The notes beneath the pieces are model-generated. The model had not been told where the DNA came from, made no database searches, and worked only from the letters and a program-made list of their open reading frames with translations. This document shows, piece after piece, positions 6,629-12,166 of a stretch of DNA of 12,868 nt (its first letter is position 1; every line of letters begins with the position of its first letter). The position numbers were made by a program, and so were the translations under genes. Source of the stretch: Microsaccharimonas sp964523145 (GTDB taxonomy: Bacteria; Patescibacteriota; Saccharimonadia; Saccharimonadales; Saccharimonadaceae); NCBI GenBank assembly GCA_964523145.1, contig CAZFYB010000014.1:1-12868 (forward strand), read 5' to 3'.

Positions 6629-7551
6629 TCGCTTTTTGATTCACTGTGGAATTGTTCGTAGACATCCTTTAAATGGGCATCGGTAACGTGGGTATAAATT
6701 TGAGTCGTGCTGATACTACTGTGGCCGAGCATACTTTGCACGCTGCGAATATCTGCGCCATTCATCAATAGGTCGGTCGCAAAGCTGTGACGCATAGTAT
6801 GAGGACTGACGTGCTTCGTAATACCTGCTAGCCGGGCATATTTATTAACCATCCGTTGGATACTACGAGCCGAAAGGCGGCGGAAGTCGCCACTCATATC
6901 TGCTTCAACGTTACGGCTGTAGCTAATAAACAGGGGAGCGAGCGTATCTTGACGGGTGTCGATATAGCGATCGACCCAATCAGCGGCTGATTGACTAATA
7001 AACACAGGGCGGTCTTTTTGCCCCTTACCGCGCACCATAAACTCGCGGCGCTTGGTGTTGATATGGTCACGATTTAAATTAACAACCTCTGAAACACGCA
7101 GCCCACTCGAAAAAAGGAGCTCGATAATAGCTCGGTCGCGGAGGCCAGTTTCGGTGGTGATGTCGATATTGTCGATCATGCGGATCACTTCATCGTAGTG
7201 TAAAAAGGTAACCTGTTTACGCGAAACTTTAGGGAGTTCAATTTTGTCAGCGCTCAGCGTAGGGATATCACGCTTGGAAAGATATTTTAAATAGCCACGG
7301 AGTGCAATGAGGTGGTATGACTGCGTTAAGGTCGCTAACGTAGCCCCGTGATCATCTTTAAGACGGTTAAGCCATAGACGGTACTTACGAACGGTCTCGC
7401 TGGTGATTTCGGCCACGGGGATATCACCAGTAAACTCTACGAAGCGATTTAAGTAGAAGTCATAATTTTCGGCTGTCGTTGCCATGCGACCACCCTCAAC
7501 CTCAAGGTGTTCGACGTAATCAAGAATGTAGTCAGAAACGAACTTGCTCAT
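6625..7551 (-). CDS. xer: Xer-family tyrosine recombinase
   Basis: A 308-residue site-specific recombinase of XerC/XerD type, expected to resolve chromosome dimers at a dif site. It has an N-terminal SAM-like core-binding domain (about 1-95) and a C-terminal catalytic domain. All active-site residues are present: Arg152 (SGLRVSE), Lys176 (RGKGQKDRP), His251 and Arg254 (HTMRHSFATDL), His277 (LGHSS) and the nucleophile Tyr286 (TQIYTHV). Length and motif spacing are those of housekeeping Xer proteins, not phage integrases, which are usually longer and carry an arm-binding domain. Sequence alone cannot say whether it is XerC or XerD; CPR genomes may have a single Xer. It is the only protein gene on the minus strand. 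Its ATG is 6 bases from a TATGCT box. Confidence 0.95.
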   Translation of the reverse strand: MSKFVSDYILDYVEHLEVEGGRMATTAENYDFYLNRFVEFTGDIPVAEITSETVRKYRLWLNRLKDDHGATLATLTQSYHLIALRGYLKYLSKRDIPTLSADKIELPKVSRKQVTFLHYDEVIRMIDNIDITTETGLRDRAIIELLFSSGLRVSEVVNLNRDHINTKRREFMVRGKGQKDRPVFISQSAADWVDRYIDTRQDTLAPLFISYSRNVEADMSGDFRRLSARSIQRMVNKYARLAGITKHVSPHTMRHSFATDLLMNGADIRSVQSMLGHSSISTTQIYTHVTDAHLKDVYEQFHSESKSD

Positions 7552-7573
7552 ACTTTTAGCATAGCGTAAAAGT
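7552..7573. repeat. Dyad in the xer/uppP divergent promoter region
   Basis: ACTTTTA (7552-7558) and TAAAAGT (7567-7573) form a perfect 7-bp inverted repeat with an 8-base spacer. It overlaps the likely xer -10 and the place where the uppP -35 would lie, so a bound protein could affect both genes. Candidate operator only. Confidence 0.45.
7558..7563 (-). promoter_or_regulatory. Putative -10 box of xer
   Basis: Read on the minus strand, TATGCT is followed by AAAAGT and then the ATG of xer. The predicted start of transcription is at the start codon, so the mRNA would be leaderless. No Shine-Dalgarno sequence is present. Confidence 0.45.
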
Positions 7574-7584
7574 GCCGTAACCGA

Positions 7585-7590
7585 TACAAT
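7585..7590 (+). promoter_or_regulatory. Putative -10 box of uppP
   Basis: TACAAT ends 7 bases before ATG 7598, with no Shine-Dalgarno sequence between them. This predicts a leaderless uppP transcript that also carries ndk and the next pilin gene. Confidence 0.5.
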
Positions 7591-7597
7591 AGACTAC

Positions 7598-8386
7598 ATG
7601 CAGTGGCTTGAGGCGATTATCCTGGGGTTGATCCAGGGGCTAACCGAGTTTATCCCGATCAGTAGTTCGGGTCACCTTGTTATCGCGCAATATTTCTTAC
7701 AAAGCGGTTCAGGCCATTTATTCCTTGAGTTTATTAATATCGGTACTATGCTGGCGCTGTTTGTGTTTTTCCGAAAGCGCATTTGGGGAATCATCCAGGA
7801 TGTTTTTGTTCATAAAAAGTACAAACTTGCGTTAAATATTATTATTACCGTGCTGCCGGCTGGGTTGCTAGGGTTCTTTTTGTCGGACTTTATTGGCTCA
7901 AACGCCTTCTTTACCAGCGCGGTAGTGGTGGTATTCACACTATCAATTGTAGGTATCATTATGGTGTTGGTCGAAAAACTTCCGAAAGCCTCACCGGTGC
8001 AAGATGGTGAAGCCCTTACTAAGCCACGAGCTTTGGTGATTGGTTTGGCGCAGGCGGTTGCTTTAATTCCGGGCGTATCACGTTCAGGTGCGACAATTTT
8101 GGCCGGTCGGTTTATGGGCTTAAAACCAGCCGAAGCGGCCGAGTACAGCTTTTTGGCATCATTGCCGATTATGATGGGGGTCACGTTGAAGGTGCTCGTA
8201 GCTGATAACGATTATTTAGTAGCGAATGCCGGTACGCTTTTTGTTTCGAACTTAGCGGCATTTGTAGCCGGCTTACTAGCGGTAGGATTTTTGATGAATT
8301 ACCTCGCAAAACACTCGCTGGCTGTATTTGGTTGGTACCGTATTGGCCTGGCGATTATTTTAGCAACCATACTTTTGTTACAATAG
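7598..8386 (+). CDS. uppP: Undecaprenyl-diphosphatase UppP (BacA)
   Basis: Integral membrane phosphatase that converts undecaprenyl diphosphate to the monophosphate lipid carrier for peptidoglycan and other wall polymers; it also confers bacitracin tolerance. The protein has 262 residues, slightly shorter than the E. coli enzyme, and is almost entirely hydrophobic helices. Signature motif 1 is LIQGLTEFIPISSSGHLVI (Glu17, Ser22-24, His26). Motif 2 is PGVSRSGAT (158-166, with Arg162). The FINIGT segment near 45-50 has Asn where many homologues have His or Gln. ATG 7598 is supported by the hydrophobic N-terminus aligning with the family and by the -10 box directly upstream. Its TAG is followed within 40 bases by ndk, so the two are co-transcribed. 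Confidence 0.96.
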   Translation: MQWLEAIILGLIQGLTEFIPISSSGHLVIAQYFLQSGSGHLFLEFINIGTMLALFVFFRKRIWGIIQDVFVHKKYKLALNIIITVLPAGLLGFFLSDFIGSNAFFTSAVVVVFTLSIVGIIMVLVEKLPKASPVQDGEALTKPRALVIGLAQAVALIPGVSRSGATILAGRFMGLKPAEAAEYSFLASLPIMMGVTLKVLVADNDYLVANAGTLFVSNLAAFVAGLLAVGFLMNYLAKHSLAVFGWYRIGLAIILATILLLQ

Positions 8387-8408
8387 GTGAAACACAGCAA
8401 TGAGCAAT

Positions 8409-8414
8409 AAGGAG
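8409..8414 (+). promoter_or_regulatory. Ribosome binding site deciding the ndk start
   Basis: AAGGAG lies 6 bases before ATG 8421. An in-frame ATG at 8400 would put this Shine-Dalgarno sequence inside the gene and add seven residues absent from the family, so ATG 8421 is preferred. Confidence 0.75.
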
Positions 8415-8420
8415 ACTGTC

Positions 8421-8927
8421 ATGTCAGAGCATATTCAACGAACACTTATTTTATTTAAACCAGATGCCGTACAACGAGGAGTAGTAGGCGAGATTTTAAC
8501 CCGTTTCGAGCGAGTTGGGCTTAAAATTATTGGCACCAAAATGATCGCGCCAGACCGCGAACACTACTACAAGCACTACGAGGAAATCGGACAGGTGATT
8601 ACGCGCCGCGGTGAAGCAACCTTTAATAATGTACTCGACCTTATGAACCAGGGCCCGGTGATCGCTATGGTACTGGAGGGTATTGAAGCAGTAGAGTTGG
8701 TACGAAAACTTGTTGGTTCAACTGAGCCGAAATCATCAGCCCCTGGGACGATCCGTGGTGACTTCTCGCACATGAGTTACGGGTATGGTGATGCGACAAA
8801 CCAAGGTATTCCAAACCTTATTCATGCATCTGGTGATGCTGATGACGCAGCTAAAGAGATTCCTCACTGGTTTAGCGATGAAGAGTTGTATGATTATAGT
8901 GTGTTGAACGAGAAGTTTACTCGATAA
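8421..8927 (+). CDS. ndk: Nucleoside diphosphate kinase
   Basis: Cytosolic enzyme that transfers the gamma phosphate from ATP to NDPs through a phosphohistidine intermediate, balancing the NTP and dNTP pools. From ATG 8421 it has 168 residues, versus about 140-150 in most bacteria. The N-terminus is RTLILFKPDAVQRGVVGEIL. GTIRGDFSH (about 109-117) is the usual nucleotide-binding stretch, and the catalytic histidine is His135 in NLIHASGD. Extra length comes from an insertion (SYGYGDATNQGIP) before the catalytic loop and a tail ending in EELYDYSVLNEKFTR, a longer form seen in some archaeal and bacterial NDKs. It is preceded by uppP and followed after 21 bases by a pilin gene. For a host-dependent cell with little nucleotide synthesis, interconversion of imported nucleotides would be a natural role; that is inference. 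Confidence 0.96.
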   Translation: MSEHIQRTLILFKPDAVQRGVVGEILTRFERVGLKIIGTKMIAPDREHYYKHYEEIGQVITRRGEATFNNVLDLMNQGPVIAMVLEGIEAVELVRKLVGSTEPKSSAPGTIRGDFSHMSYGYGDATNQGIPNLIHASGDADDAAKEIPHWFSDEELYDYSVLNEKFTR

Positions 8928-8948
8928 GCGAAAAAGGGTGGCAAAAGC

Positions 8949-9902
8949 ATGAAAAGGGCGAGATCGGGATTTACTATAGTCGAGCTACTTATTGTCGTAG
9001 TAGTTATTGCCATTCTTGCTGCTATTACCATCGTTGCCTATAACGGAGTTTCAAACCGAGCCAAGGAAAGTTCGGTACGAGCTGATACTTCAAATGCCGT
9101 CAAATCCTTAGAGGTATTTAAGGTGACAAATAGCAGATATCCGACTTCAACTACTGAGGCGAAATTAGCGACAAGTGGAGGCAATACCCTTGATTACGTT
9201 TCGTACAATGCCGGTGGCGGCTTTTGTGTCGCTTATACTAATGGCTCAACGGCGTTATATGCGACAAATGTTATGCAGCCGAAAACAGGGGTGTGTACTG
9301 CTATTACTAATTTAGCAACTAACCCAAGTTTAGAAGCCGGTTCTACTAACTGGTCAGTCCGCTGGTTTGGTTCAGCGGGGAATGGGACAAACACCGTAGG
9401 TGCTGCAGGTGCATTGTGTGGCGATATTGGTTGGCGTAAAACATGGACCGTTTCGGGTGGGTATCAAGATATTGGCTTCCAGTATGCTGCGTCTAATATC
9501 ACCCCTGGCGTGGAATATGCTTTTGCTATGTCTGTTCGTGCATCATTTCCCACTACGCATCGTGCTTGGATCGAGTGGCGAAATAGTGGGAATACGGCGA
9601 TTTCCACGAGTAACGGCGCTGCTAATTATGAAGTCCCTACTGCTGGTGAGATACGCGAGATAACCTTTAATGCCACCGCACCGGCAGGCGCGGCTATGGG
9701 TGTTATTATTTGGGGTCCCTATCCAACTCTTTCTGGCCAACCGGGGATGGGGACTGCTATTCCTGTAGGAGCAACGCTTGATGGGGATTGTGTACTAGTT
9801 GCTGAGTCAAGCCGTCCGGCATCATTCGCCGATGGATCGTCAGTAAACTGGGGTTGGAATGGTGCGCCAAATACCTCAACATCTAGTGGACCTGCGTATT
9901 AA
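8949..9902 (+). CDS. Pilin with C-terminal carbohydrate-binding-like domain
   Basis: A 317-residue prepilin, about twice normal length. The leader MKRARSG is followed by FTIVELLIVVVVIAILAAI; cleavage is expected after Gly7, with Glu12 as mature Glu5. Residues to about 118 form an ordinary small pilin domain (YNGVSNRAKES, Cys93, Cys116). From Asn121 a second domain begins with NLATNPSLEAGSTNWSVRW. It continues as alternating beta strands to about 286 (LDGDCVLVAES) and ends ASFADGSSVNWGWNGAPNTS. The 'N-NPSxE-G---W' opening and the 'F-DG----W-WnGtpn-S-S' ending recall CBM_4_9-like beta-sandwiches and minor tail proteins of actinobacterial phages. This suggests surface-glycan binding, by inference. 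An AGGGTGG ribosome site lies 7 bases upstream and ndk ends 21 bases before it. The N-terminal DNA nearly matches the pilin at 10048. Confidence 0.85.
   Translation: MKRARSGFTIVELLIVVVVIAILAAITIVAYNGVSNRAKESSVRADTSNAVKSLEVFKVTNSRYPTSTTEAKLATSGGNTLDYVSYNAGGGFCVAYTNGSTALYATNVMQPKTGVCTAITNLATNPSLEAGSTNWSVRWFGSAGNGTNTVGAAGALCGDIGWRKTWTVSGGYQDIGFQYAASNITPGVEYAFAMSVRASFPTTHRAWIEWRNSGNTAISTSNGAANYEVPTAGEIREITFNATAPAGAAMGVIIWGPYPTLSGQPGMGTAIPVGATLDGDCVLVAESSRPASFADGSSVNWGWNGAPNTSTSSGPAY
8985..9046 (+). repeat. Pilin helix direct repeat, copy 1
   Basis: This segment matches 10090-10151 at 59 of 62 bases, including an uninterrupted 35-base identity (8997-9031). It encodes the N-terminal helix of the pilin. 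Synonymous positions are conserved too, whereas bases just upstream differ at several third positions, which suggests recent duplication or gene conversion. Confidence 0.85.
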
Positions 9903-9912
9903 CCTGTATATC

Positions 9913-9921
9913 TGTTAAAAT
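9913..9921 (+). promoter_or_regulatory. Extended -10 promoter of tRNA-Arg
   Basis: TGT TAAAAT (TGn-extended -10) ends 9 bases before the first tRNA base, predicting a start of transcription 1-3 bases before the mature 5' end and hence almost no leader. Confidence 0.5.
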
Positions 9922-9930
9922 AGAATTCAT

Positions 9931-10006
9931 GCCTCGGTAGCTCAACTGGAAGAGCAGATCCGTCCTAAGGATAAGGTTGTAGGTTCGACTCCTGCCCGGG
10001 GTACCA
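9931..10006 (+). tRNA. tRNA-Arg (anticodon CCU)
   Basis: A complete cloverleaf can be folded by hand. The acceptor GCCTCGG pairs with CCGGGGT (including G1-U72 and U4-G69 wobbles), discriminator A, and CCA is encoded. The D stem is GCTC/GAGC with an 8-base loop containing GG. The anticodon stem ATCC/GGAT closes the loop GTCCTAA, giving anticodon CCU, which reads AGG. The T arm is GTAGG/CCTGC with loop TTCGACT. Oddities are a G-A mismatch at 27-43 and G at position 32. It sits between two pilin genes and is likely transcribed from its own extended -10. Confidence 0.93.
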
Positions 10007-10009
10007 GAC

Positions 10010-10037
10010 TTGATCTCTAAGCAAAAGCGTTTATACT
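10010..10037 (+). promoter_or_regulatory. Promoter of the second small pilin
   Basis: TTGATC (10010-10015), a 16-base spacer and TATACT (10032-10037) make the best -35/-10 pair in the window. The -10 ends 10 bases before ATG 10048, so the leader would be about 3-4 bases and no Shine-Dalgarno sequence is present. Confidence 0.6.
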
Positions 10038-10047
10038 CATATCTATA

Positions 10048-10542
10048 ATGTGGGCTAAAAATAAACAATCCGGATTCACAATCGTTGAACTACTTATTGT
10101 TGTAGTAGTTATTGCCATTCTTGCTGCTATTACCATAGTTTCCTATAACGGTATCCAAAGTCGGGCTAAGGCGGCTCAATATGCCTCTGATGCATCTACA
10201 ATCGCCAAGAAGGCTGAGGTGTTTTATGCAGACCCGGCAACTGGCAATGCTTATCCAACGACTGGCGGTAGTTTTCCAACAGATCCAGCTTCAGTCAGTG
10301 CTTTACCGGCTGGAATCGCTGTAATATTCACGAACACCGCTGCGGTTAATGCAATGAGCAATAATGTCATCACGAGTACAAGCGCTCCTGGTAGCTTGCC
10401 TTCAAACCCGCTTCATATAAACTCAAACACTAACTTGAAAACCTATACGGTACGAGCTTGTGCGGGAACGGGGCTACAGATTTTTTACCCAGACCCGACC
10501 GGAACAACCGCCAAGAATATTATTGTCGGAAGTGGATGCTAG
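10048..10542 (+). CDS. Type IV pilin
   Basis: A 164-residue prepilin with leader MWAKNKQSG and helix FTIVELLIVVVVIAILAAI. Cleavage is expected after Gly9, with Glu14 as mature Glu5. The mature chain continues with VSYNGIQSRAKAAQYASDAS, typical of small Gram-positive and CPR pilins. The globular part is rich in Thr, Ser, Ala and Pro and has two cysteines, Cys138 and the very last residue Cys164, which could close a C-terminal disulfide loop. The N-terminal helix DNA is almost identical to that of the 317-residue pilin upstream, but the C-terminal domains are unrelated. It has its own promoter after tRNA-Arg. It may be an alternative structural pilin or the stem partner of the larger adhesive one; nothing in the sequence decides this. 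Confidence 0.9.
   Translation: MWAKNKQSGFTIVELLIVVVVIAILAAITIVSYNGIQSRAKAAQYASDASTIAKKAEVFYADPATGNAYPTTGGSFPTDPASVSALPAGIAVIFTNTAAVNAMSNNVITSTSAPGSLPSNPLHINSNTNLKTYTVRACAGTGLQIFYPDPTGTTAKNIIVGSGC
10090..10151 (+). repeat. Pilin helix direct repeat, copy 2
   Basis: Partner of 8985-9046 (59 of 62 bases identical; 35 in a row at 10102-10136). The copies are 1105 bases apart in the same orientation, with the C-terminal part of the large pilin and tRNA-Arg between them. Confidence 0.85.
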
Positions 10543-10561
10543 CTCGGCTTTAAAACGAATT

Positions 10562-10582
10562 TGCTATACTAACAACAAGGAA
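10562..10582 (+). promoter_or_regulatory. Extended -10 promoter and ribosome site of the PH-domain operon
   Basis: TGC TATACT (10562-10570) is a TGn-extended -10. AAGGAA at 10577-10582 is a Shine-Dalgarno sequence 5 bases before ATG 10588. The transcript leader would be about 10 bases, just enough to hold the ribosome site, unlike the other promoters in this window. Confidence 0.55.
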
Positions 10583-10587
10583 ATCAT

Positions 10588-11124
10588 ATGGCAAAAAAGA
10601 AAGACAACTCACCTCAGTTAGATTTTGAAGGGCAGCGCCCAGGTGAAGAAGTGCTGTTTATCTTCCGCCGGCATATTATTGCCATGCGAAAAGGTTTTTA
10701 TTTATTGCTCGGTCCGCTCGTTATTACGGCGATTCCAGTGCTAATTTGGCAAGATAATATTGAACTACTGTGGTTGCCGCTCGGTGGCTTCACTCTAGGG
10801 CTTATTTTATTCTTTTACCACTACATGATGTGGTATTTTACCATTTACCTTGTGACGAATCAGCGGATCCGGCAAATCACTCAGCGGGGCTTCTTTGGTA
10901 AGGATGTTGTCGAGCTGCGGCTGTCAAAGATCCAGAACATAAGCTATAATATACCAGGGTTTAGTGGTGAAGTTTTTGGCTTTGGCACGATCGTGATTCA
11001 GACGTTTGTAGGTGACCTGGTTATCCATAACGTTGAGCACCCTGAAAAAACGTATAATAAATTACAAGACGCCGTGAGTACGGCAATTGAGACCAAGGGA
11101 GATAATGAAGAAGCTAGTATCTAA
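10588..11124 (+). CDS. Membrane protein with bacterial PH-like domain
   Basis: A 178-residue protein. A charged cytoplasmic N-terminus (MAKKKDNSPQLDFEGQRPGE) leads to two closely spaced hydrophobic helices at about 36-54 and 59-78. A bPH2-type (YdbS/YdbT-like) beta domain runs from about 80 to 165. Typical PH landmarks are visible: YLVTNQRIRQITQRGFFGKDVVELRLSKIQNI, then GFGTIVIQTFVGDLVIHNVEHPE. Function in this family is poorly known, with roles at the membrane or cell envelope proposed. It leads a tight unit: the next gene starts 20 bases before its stop. Being co-expressed with an extracytoplasmic foldase points to envelope maintenance, an inference. Confidence 0.85.
   Translation: MAKKKDNSPQLDFEGQRPGEEVLFIFRRHIIAMRKGFYLLLGPLVITAIPVLIWQDNIELLWLPLGGFTLGLILFFYHYMMWYFTIYLVTNQRIRQITQRGFFGKDVVELRLSKIQNISYNIPGFSGEVFGFGTIVIQTFVGDLVIHNVEHPEKTYNKLQDAVSTAIETKGDNEEASI
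11095..11101 (+). promoter_or_regulatory. Ribosome binding site deciding the foldase start
   Basis: AAGGGAG lies 3 bases before ATG 11105. An in-frame TTG at 11087 is upstream of it. ATG 11105 gives the basic start MKKLVSKLRRKK and is preferred, although the spacing is short. Confidence 0.55.
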
Positions 11125-12151
11125 ATTGCGCCGTAAAAAACAGGCGGACGAACCGGCTGGGCGCATCACCACCGATACTTTAGCTGCACACCGCGAACAA
11201 GTGTTGGCGGGTGGTCGCAAATTTAAGTATCCTGTGCAATATGCACGGCACCGCTTGGTCATTAATACCATTATTATTAGTATTGCTGCCGTTGCCTTAC
11301 TGGTGACGTTATTTTGGTGGCTCTTATATCAGGCGCAAAACACCAGTGACTTTATGTACCGGGTAACAAAGGTGGTGCCTGTGCCGGTGGCTATCGTTGA
11401 TGGCCAGCAAGTTCGCTACAGCGATTACCTCATGAAGTACCGTAGCGCCATTCATTACCTTGAAGAAAAAGAACAGATTGATATCACCACCGAAGATGGT
11501 AGTCGCCAGGCTGACTTTGTTAAAAATCAAGCTATGAGCGATGCTTTGGCTGATGCGTACGCCGTTAAGATTGCTGATGAACGTGATATTTCGGTTACTG
11601 ATGCAGAGCTTGAAACTTTCCTTAAGTTACAGCGTCAATCAGCCGATGGTGAAGTGAAAGAATCAACCTATAACGCAGTAATTTTGGATTACTACGGCTG
11701 GTCACCTGAAGAATATCGTCACGCCATGAAGAGTAAATTACTTCGCCAAAAAGTAGCTTATGCAGTTGATGAACGGGCTGAAAAAATATCTAGCTCTATT
11801 GAACGGCAGATTGCTGGTGGCGCAACTGACTTGAATGCTGTTACTGAAGCCGAAAATGTGACTGCCGGTGGCAGCGTAACCTATTGGCCAGCTGCTTGGG
11901 TACCAAAGGAAAATCAAGATGGTGGCCTAGCGATTGCTGCGGCTGGGCTCGAAAAGGGTCAGATCTCAGAACCTATCAAAACAACCTCTGGTGATGGCTT
12001 CTATTTCGTGAAGTTAGTTGATAGTAACGAAACCCAGGTTCAGTACGAGTATATTCATATTTCATTAAATACATTTAGTGAACAACTTGCCGCTATTGAA
12101 GCTGAAGGCAATGTATCGAAGTTCATTACCATTCCAGAAATTAATACATAA
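11105..12151 (+). CDS. Membrane-anchored SurA/PrsA-like foldase
   Basis: A 348-residue protein with a long basic cytoplasmic N-terminus (about 1-50) and one membrane helix (about 51-75, LVINTIIISIAAVALLVTLF). The rest is extracytoplasmic. Residues of about 92-215 resemble the SurA N-terminal chaperone domain: VAIVDGQQVRYSDYLMKYRSA is the usual opening, followed by helices including SVTDAELETFL and WSPEEYRHAMKSKLLRQKV. Residues 216-300 look like part of a parvulin domain (LEKGQISEPIKT then GFYFVKLVD). The usual first strand with HIL is not ahead of it, and the conserved His of the last strand is replaced, so prolyl isomerase activity is doubtful. A YEYIHISL strand follows instead. It would help fold exported proteins, possibly pilins. 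It overlaps the PH gene by 20 bases and is 15 bases from the dismutase gene. Confidence 0.8.
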   Translation: MKKLVSKLRRKKQADEPAGRITTDTLAAHREQVLAGGRKFKYPVQYARHRLVINTIIISIAAVALLVTLFWWLLYQAQNTSDFMYRVTKVVPVPVAIVDGQQVRYSDYLMKYRSAIHYLEEKEQIDITTEDGSRQADFVKNQAMSDALADAYAVKIADERDISVTDAELETFLKLQRQSADGEVKESTYNAVILDYYGWSPEEYRHAMKSKLLRQKVAYAVDERAEKISSSIERQIAGGATDLNAVTEAENVTAGGSVTYWPAAWVPKENQDGGLAIAAAGLEKGQISEPIKTTSGDGFYFVKLVDSNETQVQYEYIHISLNTFSEQLAAIEAEGNVSKFITIPEINT

Positions 12152-12166
12152 TAAAGGAGGGCGACC

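Noticed and set aside
6625..7551. Phage or genomic-island integrase
   Set aside because: Size, motif spacing and lack of an arm-binding domain fit housekeeping XerC/D; there are no phage genes or att-like duplications nearby.
9931..10006. tRNA-Arg as an integration site of a mobile element
   Set aside because: No second copy of the tRNA 3' end is visible in the window, and the flanking genes are pilins with the same style as the rest.
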